A stretch of DNA of 64,000 nt from Spisula solida (lineage: Eukaryota; Mollusca; Bivalvia; Venerida; Mactridae): assembly GCA_947247005.1 (NCBI GenBank), contig OX365948.1, positions 15,613,455 through 15,677,454 of the forward strand, in the 5' to 3' direction. Under the pieces are notes generated by a model, which did not search any database, was not told the DNA's origin, and worked only from the letters and a program-made list of their open reading frames with translations. Below are positions 55,571 through 64,000 of the stretch, in pieces. Position 1 is the first letter of the stretch. Every line of letters begins with the position of its first letter. Made by a program: the position numbers and the translations under genes.

Positions 55571-56907
55571 CGTAACTATAGAGACATAAAATGCCGTTTA
55601 TTAACACCGTACGAAACACTTCCTGTTTTATCTCCTTAATTATTAATCGCTGAATGGAACTCATTATTTACAGAATACCACGAATGACCGGGGAATTATT
55701 CGTAAACAAACATTATGTGCACTTATGTTGTCATGATTTTCCTTTGTTTCAAGCTCTTTTTTACTCTGGAAGTTAATTGGTAACATGTATTTATAACTGA
55801 CAGGCATTCGTCCTACCTAGATACTTGCTGACTCTGCTCTCTGGACGCTGATTTTACAACAACAGATACTGCTATTTACTAGGGACCTCTTGTAAGGTTT
55901 CCTTATTTATGAACCGAACACACGTTCTGTCGTTACTTCCTCATATTCGTGGAATCGTCTGTACATGTATAATCTTTTTTTTTAAAAAATAACCCAGTTC
56001 ATTATCTAAACATGAAATCAAATGATAAATAAGATAAATATATACAACTTTTAAGACTACGTGATTCTCTGCAGAACTATTCCCGCAAGTGAACTCTTTT
56101 ATCAGCATTCATTAAGAACACCAATGTTAATTACTGTATGTACAGAATTATGTAATAAAGTGTTGCCTTCAGACAAACGTGCAACCGTGAAACCTATTTT
56201 TCGAACGATCTTACTCGGTATTTAATTTAATACGTAGAATTTACTAAAATAAGATTGTATACATGTATATGAACTAATCCTACATATAGCTTGCCGGAGA
56301 TAACTCTAGCCTTACCAATAAACAAACATTGACAATATAAACACTAAACGGTCTCTTGTCAGTACCAGTGTATATTAAAAGAGTATATGCATTTAAAAGT
56401 GATTATGCAAAAGATTGAACAAAAATGGACGTCGACATTCATGTCTTTTCATTTTTTTATATGTAAACAAAGGCTAGTGTTATCATCGGCGGACTACGCA
56501 CGAATATTTTAACGATGCTATAGAGACACCCCCGTGTCCCAAAGGAGTTTGTTTCTTACAGTCGACTTATTGGCATACTGTCAAACTTGTTTATAGGAAG
56601 CTACAAATAAAACACACCACTGTATTAAACTGTATTCGAAGGCCACCGGTTTTATATGTCAAAATGGAGCGCTATCCTGCATGGGAACTATCTAAAGCTG
56701 CTGACTTTATGTATGGACAGTCTTGGAAATAATGAAATCACGGAATAAATTTGGCGCAGTAGGGAAAAAGTAGGCAAAAAATGGGACGACTGTTTTGTAG
56801 TTTCTGTTCTTTTTGGCATATTATGGTGAAATTCACTATACGTACATGTTAAATGAATCAAATATTCTTCCTGCACACAAAACAAGCCTTATAGTACAGC
56901 ATGATCG
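55571..56907. other. noncoding stretch
   Basis: No supported feature. Confidence 0.3.
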
Positions 56908-57258
56908 CGCCGTGTAATTCGTGCCCGTGGAATCCGTGTTGTGGACTCCGTGTCGTGGCGTCCGTGCCTGTAGAGTTCGTGCCGTGGCGTCCGTGCTGAG
57001 GTGACCATGCCGTGGAATCCGTGCTATGGAGTTCGTGCCGTGGAATCCGTGCTGTGGTGACCGTGCCGCGGAATCCGTGCTGTGGAGAAGTCCCTGTCAT
57101 GGAATCCGTGCCGTGGTGATCGTGCCATTGAATCCGTGCTGTGGAGTCCATGCCGTGGAATCCGAGCTGTGGTGACCGTGTCGTGAAATCCGTGCTGTGG
57201 TGACCGTGCCGTGAAATCCGTGCTGCGGAGTCCCTGCAGTGGAATCTGTTCTGTGGTG
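56908..57258. repeat. 15-bp-type minisatellite, about 23 degenerate units
   Basis: Alternating units close to GTGGAATCCGTGCTG and TGGTGACCGTGCCG. GC-rich against its surroundings. The Thr/Asp/Ser/His-rich minus-strand frames across it are repeat artefacts. Confidence 0.9.
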
Positions 57259-60149
57259 TATTATGTTGAAACTCTCGTTGTTTCTTAAACGACTCAATGG
57301 CATGGCTTTTCCACTAACAAATCCACGCAGCAATTAATTTGGTATAAGCTATAAAGTATTATACGGATATAAACAAACTGAATAAAAGGCTGGAAAAATA
57401 ATAATCCTAACAGTGCAAGCTACAATTCGCCACGTACCTGACCGACTTACTATATTTTACAATTCGGTGAGGCGGTGTATAAACAAGCAAGTCGGGTACA
57501 CTGACATACAAAATATGTTTGTATCGAGTTCATCTCTATTGTCGAGAGGTAAAATATAGGACACGGAATGAAGCGGGAAAATATTTGTACGTGTGCAGAA
57601 ATTGGTGTCATTAACCCGCTTATTATAGTAGTCATTCAGATGTAAACACTGCGTAATTCCTTACCGCCAGAACTTCAAACCCGGATACTTTCATATGCAA
57701 TAGTTACAGCATACACTTCCCCTGTCGTATAATTATTATAAATTTAATAAAGAAGTATGTTTTACTCTTTGTCAATCATACTGTTACCTGTAGTCGTAAC
57801 AATAAAATCATATTTTGGTAAAACCTCAATTCACCTGCACGAATAACACCACCGGATAACTTTCTAAAACAACTTTTCTATCCATTTAGCGTTCGTTCGT
57901 AAACGCAATCCAGTAAGGGGTAAAACCTCACCCGAATTTTCAAATTCCCATTAAATTTCAAATTGCCAGAATCTAAAACTAATTACACAAAACCACGAAG
58001 GTTTATCGAACGTGCGTGACAAAACCAATCAAATGTAGTATACAAAAGGAAGTTATCAACTTAAATGTATAGAAAAGGAGTTTTAACCAATCAAGTATTG
58101 TATACAAAATGTGTTTTACCAATCAGAATCACATGTAGTTTCATATTTCGTTAAATTTCTGTATGAAATTCAAATGTTCCGATATTCAATGCCCTAAATA
58201 AGCACTGAGACTAAAATGTGACTAAAATGAAAATGTCGAAATCCAATTTATACACTCTACTATATATATTAAATATCTTTATTCAAATTCTAAAAAACAG
58301 TTACAGTTGGTTAAAATCGACAGAACAAACCATTTAGGACTTGGTGTCCATGTATCGTACATCATCCAACCAATTCCAAACACAAAGCATCATCCAAACC
58401 GACAAATTGTCACCAATACTAAAACAGTAAAGGCGTACATGTATATACATGTATAACCCCGTATAACCCTCAACCAAATCATGGTCACCCATCCTAATGC
58501 ACCAGTCAATTGAAACTATACCCTAAACACCCGGGATAGGGCGGTAGATTATGGGGGAACTGTTCCTTTCTTACCTTTCAGATGTCCCCGCACTGCCTTG
58601 TGAGTGCGGGTCTTTTGTTTCGCGCCGATATAGCGTGAACACACATGTATATAGCTGTGTCTATACCGAGAGGTAGCGGGGGTCTTACTATCTGTATGGC
58701 CCATTGGGGCAGGGATTTCACCAGGGGTTTGAAAAAGCAAAAGTAAAAATCCTCGTCATTCCTGGGGTTAGGGGCGTGGTTCTAAATGACCGGTGCAATA
58801 GCTCACACAAGCCAAACCAACACAATCACATGTACATCTCTCCCGCCCAACGTACGAAACCCATACTTAAACCAACTCAGCCCTCCCTGCCATGATATAT
58901 ACAATGTATGTACATATATATAATATTATATATATATATATACTAGTATTTTAGTCACACTGCGATCTGTCGTTGGTTCCAACTCGCATCTTTCTAAAGG
59001 CAAATGTAGTGATTCAGAAGATCGTCCTTAGAATTCGATATCCCTGGTGGAATATTAGTTATCCGTGGACGGAAACAAAGACATCCATCCAACAAGTTAC
59101 TGGTTGACCTTGCAATTTTTCCCGCGCGTCTGTACGAATCAATAAATAAACGTGTAGAAATACGTCAGACTCGAACTTGGAAGGAGTCATTGCCATTTGC
59201 TTCATAAAGAAATCAGCCAAACGTTGGGTAGAAGTATATTTGTAATAATTAATATCAAGCATTGATGTAAAGACGATTATCACACAAAACAAAACAGTAA
59301 AAACTACTTTATGGATAAACATCACGTGCGTACGATTGACGTGAATATTCCAGCAGCGAATGAGGGCACGTGTACACAGGTAACTTCTACAATATACCAG
59401 CAATAAGTGCACCAAGGTGTTAATACACGGAAGCGTACTGGGGACATACGTGCAACATTGCAGATATATAGTAAGTCCACCCATGTCATTTGTATACCAT
59501 TGTGTTATACAATGTACAGTGGTGCCATGTTTTATAAAGTGGCATACAATTAAGTGACACACGTGGTACACAAAGACGGCGCCGCACATGACTGTACTAG
59601 TATTGCACGGATTAAATGTGGGCGCCTTGTTGTTACAACGTATTCTTTCACCCAGTAAAAACTACGCCGTCAGTTTGATTGGCTTGTTGAGTCGAAGTTA
59701 GGTTCAATATCACCAGATCATATGAACGAGTTATAATACGTCGATGCCTCGATGTACATTGATCAAGCAAATGCAACTAGGTCACCTGAATGCCACCATA
59801 GATAAGCAACAAATAGAACGTTTCCAGTGTCAGTGTGTTTCATTGTAAATTCATTATTTCACAAACTATATTTTTGCTTGTTTACAAGAAGATACAAGTC
59901 AAATAGTTTCCTGCGGGTGGTTACCTGCGGCCTTGTAATTTAGTTGTATTGTTTAGGATGTGGTGTTTGCAGTTTGGATGCAATTCGAATTTATTCCGGT
60001 GTAAGTTTAAATTAATGTTTCTGTCAAAATAATTCCAATACATGTAAAATCGGACAATGCCGAACGAATGAACAAATTCAAAAGAATTAGATTTTTTTAT
60101 CATGCATCAATACCATGCTTCTAGCGATGTGTTCTCTACGGGATGTAGT
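57259..60149. other. mostly noncoding stretch
   Basis: Holds the uncertain 176-codon frame listed separately, a CCCGCACT...AGTGCGGG hairpin near 58588-58611, and a TATATA run near 58915-58945. A minus-strand donor-like GTAAGA near 58570 has no partner. Confidence 0.3.
59059..59589 (-). CDS. open frame of 176 codons with a signal-anchor-like segment, uncertain
   Basis: It is longer than most chance frames in DNA this AT-rich. An internal Met (at 59322) starts MFIHKVVFTVLFCVIIVFTSM, which looks like a signal anchor of a type II membrane protein, followed by a charged stretch ending ...WMDVFVSVHG. No clear GT donor is seen before the stop and I recognise no family. It may be a chance frame or a terminal exon. 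Confidence 0.2.
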   Translation of the reverse strand: MCGAVFVYHVCHLIVCHFIKHGTTVHCITQWYTNDMGGLTIYLQCCTYVPSTLPCINTLVHLLLVYCRSYLCTRALIRCWNIHVNRTHVMFIHKVVFTVLFCVIIVFTSMLDINYYKYTSTQRLADFFMKQMAMTPSKFESDVFLHVYLLIRTDAREKLQGQPVTCWMDVFVSVHG

Positions 60150-60480
60150 GCATTGCTCACTTTATTTATTACTGACTGGGAATCTTATGCAGCTGCAGAC
60201 ACCTGCTGTTTAGATTCGTGGTCTCGCGTTCAAAATGAAATTTCGGAATAGTTCTGCTTTCTTTGGTAAATAAACTATTGTAATGCGATAAAGACCGATG
60301 TTATCCGCATGGAATAATCGAATTAGTCTGGTTCACGACATTCTTACAAAATGCTTCTTTTTTTGGATATTTTTTTTGATAAAATAGTCTTGTAATAGGT
60401 AATTTGCCTTTTATCCTTGGTTAAAAAGTATAAAATGTAAATTTTCGTGATCGCTTCGCTCGCAAAATGATTTTAATCTA
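60150..60480 (-). repeat. dispersed repeat copy, - orientation
   Basis: Reverse-complement match to 54000-54320; its outer edge has GATCGCTTCGCTCGCAAAATG, comparable to the GCGAGCC...GCGAGC start of the other copy. Confidence 0.7.
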
Positions 60481-61901
60481 TGAAATTTGTCACCCGATCA
60501 CGTAACTGTTGAAAAGAGCTACAAGGACTACAGAAATACATTGTACGATAAATTTTGCACCAGCTCCTAAATTGCTTTTAAACTTTGTCATTGCTGTGTT
60601 AAATTCCCTTACTAAACCACTAAAACTCTCAGAATTCGGGCATCTGTTCCATAATTAGTAAAAATATTTACAAAATAAGGGCTTAATTTCGATTGATCTT
60701 ACCAAAACATTACCTCAGAACGCACCAGATTGATCCAATGTTTTAAAAAGTTTCCAGGGGGAGCATGCCCCCGGACCCCCATACTTACAATAATTTATGA
60801 CAGGGTTCAATTTTTTACCCGGTATTTTGACAAGCAAACAACTTAGTAGATATACTTTACCTTGGTGAATATAAACACAAACTTTCACCATAGCTTATTA
60901 ACACTTAATGTGACCCCCACATATCTAAAAAAAATTGTTTCGCCCCCCCCCCCCCTTCCCAAATATTTGCCCCCCCCCCTAATATTGAAGACGCTCCTTC
61001 GCCCATGTGGACAGCACACCCGACAAACTCCTTGGCTAATCGAAAATGTTTATTGAGGTTGCGTATTTCTACAGAGAGCGAAGCGAGCAAGAAAATACAT
61101 TGATTATCTGGGCAGCATAGCCCAGGTTAACGATAATCGACTGGATAATATTCACTGATATATAGCTGTTGTGAGTACGTCATCAAGTAAAAATGCAATG
61201 TCTATCTGAGCAGCATACCCTGCGAACTATATCTGTATATAGGGCATCACTTTTGTTTTTAAAAGGGGAAACGTGAACTATTTAGAATCCAGCAACTAGG
61301 GTGTCCAGTGGCTTTCTCCCCCAAGACCTTTTTAAAAACACTTATCTCGTCTGCTGCATTCTTAGATAACTTATTTTTTTAATGAAAAGAACGGTTTTAT
61401 TACAAAATTAAGCATACTGTTTCATCATTTTAAGACTTGTTTGGCATTGTTGATGTGCACAAATATCCGCATTTCTATAGCCGATGTTTTTGCACGTTAA
61501 ATACATAATTATGTACAATATGATGATTAATAAAACTGTGTTGTATGTTGTTGCATTATTTTCCGCCGTAACTATGCGTGATTTGATACATCTGCATATA
61601 CGTATTCATGTTCTTTGATCAAACATTACAGCTGAGATTTCTAGTCAATGAGTCAATGTCGAGATTGTTGCAGAACTTCCAATAATTTCCCTTTCTCACT
61701 GGTCAGTCAGAAGGCAGGTTTCATTTTTCTTATAAATTTTGAGTTGAAATTATTTCTGTCGTTGCTTTGGTGACTAATTTCTTAAAAGTTCTGTAACTTA
61801 GTAAATGGATATGTTTTGCTAAATTTTTCAGAACATGTCTATAAGAGTCTTATAACTTGTCTCATTAACTCTTTAATGTTATCATTATTTTTTATAATTT
61901 G
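60481..61901. other. noncoding stretch with C runs
   Basis: GGGGGAGCATGCCCCCGG (60757) is a short palindrome, and C14 and C11 runs lie at about 60943 and 60971. GAGAGCGAAGCGAGCAAG occurs at 61074. No exon. Confidence 0.35.
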
Positions 61902-61934
61902 TCACTAAGCCCGGTTTTCCTGGAGAACAGCTCA
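61902..61934. repeat. solo terminal repeat of the 2992-bp element family
   Basis: TCACTAAGCCCGG...GAGAACAGCTCA differs from the right end at 51482-51514 at about two positions. No partner end was found nearby. Confidence 0.75.
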
Positions 61935-63118
61935 TTTATTTGTAACTGATATCGTAGCAATGCATTTTAATAATTTCACGCCTGATTTAAAAGTTTAGAA
62001 GTTGGGAAAGGAGTTTTTTTAGCTAACGGCAGGGATATGATGAAATTTAGGATTGTAGCTATGTTTCCCAGAGAGGTCAAATAATTAATTAACAAAGCCA
62101 TTTTGTTGTCCTGACCAGCAGGCTCTTAGCACTGACAAGTTTTACGAGTTTATTCTAAGCATTGACACAGGTCACACAGCAATGTAAAATATATAAAACT
62201 ACCAAAAGTCCATTCTGGATCTGCGCATGTATTGCATACAAAGGGAAACAACTTAAGTTCACTCATAATACGAATATCAATGCATTACTGCCCATTAAAT
62301 TTAATGTTTATTTCCGGTAAGGTCTACTTTCGGTTTCGTTCACATTATTGTATCAAAAAGAATTTTCAAAGAGAACATACATCATTACGGCTATTCTAGG
62401 TTTGTCCATTGTTTATTTTATAATGAATGTGTTTTGTGTAAGTGGTCTGCGTTATCTCAGGGACCATATATGGTCCCTGGTGATCTTAAGATTTATAATT
62501 AAGTACAGTTCTGTACTATCTCACCTTATATTAATTATTCATTACCAAAGATAAGTTATAGCACTGTCCTTTTTGTAGTCTATACAACATAAGGGCTCGG
62601 TTTTCCATGAACCAAGGTTACACAATTTGACAAGCTTAATACCATCAGTATTCTAGTGACTGACAGTAGTCCCATAAATAAGACTCTACGTACACAGTGC
62701 TATAGACCTAACGTCATGTAATGTAATGAAATGATACGTTTGGTCTCTGTTGGGACTAGACTGACAAGTAATGTTATTTAATAATTTCCAAAATAAATTT
62801 GTGACATTTTAATTAAATTCCATGACAGCTACATGTAGTAAAATCAATTTATATATGCAATTATGAATATCTTTTTTGTAGCAACATATGGTCACTACTG
62901 ATGGATGAAGTTTGTACTCATAAAATGAGTGAAATTTGTATATTTTGGGTCACCCAATATTTATTACCTCTGACCAGGAAGTCATGGACATTGTTCATAA
63001 TATGGGTGTTCGGTGAATGCCAGCATTTCATATATTATTCAGCTCTTACTTTGAATGTGTATTCCATGAAATTGTTTTTGTAAATATATTATCAATATTG
63101 TCATTATCTTCACTCTTC
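61935..63118. other. noncoding stretch
   Basis: Includes a perfect 22-bp palindrome CAGGGACCATATATGGTCCC... at 62458-62479. The frames at 62348 and 62901 have no support. Confidence 0.35.
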
Positions 63119-63485
63119 AGCTGGTCTGGAATTAGACCATGTCTATAGGCGTATCTATCTCTTCAAGTATTACTATCTGAATGTTTGACAGATGCAGACA
63201 ATGTCTAAGGACGGACAGTGATGTGATACAAGAAATCTGGGTGCACTACCCCAGCTCTTTCTGAATAGACTCCTTGGTTCTTAAGTTACGTATCCGGTGT
63301 ATAGGTCAGCACTGATACAAGCAAGGCTTCCTCTGGGTTACTAGTAGCATCCAGTTAATCTCTAGTTGGGTGGGAAACACTGAATTTAAGTATTTCAGAA
63401 AGGATTAAGTGCTCTGCCAAAGATTAGAACCAGGAACTTCTCAATCTGTTGTCTAGAGAGCTATCTACTCATCCACCCTGCCAAC
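63119..63485 (-). mobile_element. tRNA-derived SINE, minus strand (family with 9236)
   Basis: On the minus strand a tRNA-like head (GGGTGGATGAGTAGATAGC, B box CCTGGTTCTAATC) is followed by the body shared with 9236-9580. It sits about 350 bp before the start codon of the edge gene. Confidence 0.7.
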
Positions 63486-63833
63486 CTGATGTTCTTCTGA
63501 ACAAACACTTCTGACTGTGAACAAAATGTGAATAAAAGAAATGTCTTCACAAACACTTCATACCGAGATCCAGAAATGTTTCTCAGGATGTCTGGCCAAA
63601 TGTTTTTTCAGGAAGGTTTCTGAGCAGCTATTTTGCCCCAGTCCCTTCTCTGGATCTACACACATGTACATTAAGGTAGTCCAAATTTAACACATGTTAG
63701 TATTAATTGTCAGTCTGTAGGGAAGTAAAGTGTATCGTATATTTCACAGTTAATTGGATGTGTAATATTTGTTTTCAGTCTAAAGCTGTATGCACCCACT
63801 GATAACCGGCCAAGTTAGAATATTGTTGACACT

Positions 63834-64000
63834 ATGGATCAAGCAAATGTTGGGGATGCGACTGAGAACAGAAAAACTGAAGACAAAGATGTTGTTGACA
63901 CCAGAATAGATATGAAGTCTGTTGATGAAAGTAACACTGAACCAATGGTTCATGTACCAGAAGTCAAGGACACTGCTGTGGTCGAATACAAGTCCGATTC
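63834..64000 (+). CDS. 5' end of an unrecognised gene, cut by the window edge
   Basis: A strong acceptor (TTTGTTTTCAG, ending 63778) precedes a TAG (63816-63818) in frame with the ATG at 63834, so that ATG is the start. The 55 codons to the edge have no stop. They encode an acidic, Glu/Asp/Val-rich N-terminus (starts MDQANVGDATENRK) with repeated DVVDT/VKDTAVV-like words and no signal peptide or membrane segment. Earlier noncoding exon(s) are implied. Function unknown. Confidence 0.6.
   Translation, partial: MDQANVGDATENRKTEDKDVVDTRIDMKSVDESNTEPMVHVPEVKDTAVVEYKSD

Noticed and set aside
56858..57333. Thr/Ser/His-rich minus-strand proteins
   Set aside because: They only translate the 15-bp minisatellite.

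Overview
This is an AT-rich, intron-bearing and very repeat-dense eukaryotic window. The dispersed repeats built around 'gaccttgacct' and 'acagacggacgg', the tRNA-derived SINEs and the many short inverted-repeat transposons resemble those of molluscan genomes. I infer a bivalve or a close relative. This is an impression, not a database result.

One gene is complete and well supported. It is a MAP-kinase-interacting kinase (MNK, MKNK1/2 type) on the + strand, with seven coding exons spread over 33699-40918. All junctions have GT/AG and compatible phases, and the 489-residue product has the DFD motif and four-cysteine cluster typical of MNKs. On the opposite strand, 28207-28377 is one exon with a SURP module matching the start of CHERP, with a possible tiny first exon at 29107-29125. 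I found no further CHERP exons. At the right edge (63834-64000) a + strand gene begins with an acidic, unrecognised N-terminus and runs off the window.

Most of the rest is mobile or repetitive. From left to right:
- dispersed repeats and a 538-bp foldback (0-4 kb);
- a 3.16-kb non-autonomous transposon with inverted ends, 4-bp flanking duplications and a 36-bp minisatellite inside (4.3-7.5 kb);
- a pogo-like MITE (8.1-9.0 kb), a Tc1/mariner-like remnant (10.0-10.7 kb), a CCATGG-rich cluster (13.7-14.1 kb) and assorted MITEs and SINEs (to 30 kb);
- a 2.6-kb Mutator-like element with 375-bp inverted ends and a 9-bp duplication, ending about 490 bp before the MNK start;
- the MNK gene with a MITE in its last intron;
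- an exactly 14-copy array of a 56-bp unit (46.0-46.8 kb);
- an 872-bp near-palindromic foldback inserted next to a 3-kb inverted-repeat element that contains a 1.8-kb nested element (47.6-51.5 kb);
- a 160-bp GTACC palindrome (52.6 kb), minisatellites (55-57 kb) and scattered repeats to the end.

No rRNA gene, real tRNA gene or CRISPR array was seen. Apart from one weak remnant inside the 3.16-kb element, no transposase-like coding was seen, so the transposons here look non-autonomous. The strongest leads for something new are the four large inverted-repeat elements and the isolated SURP exon.
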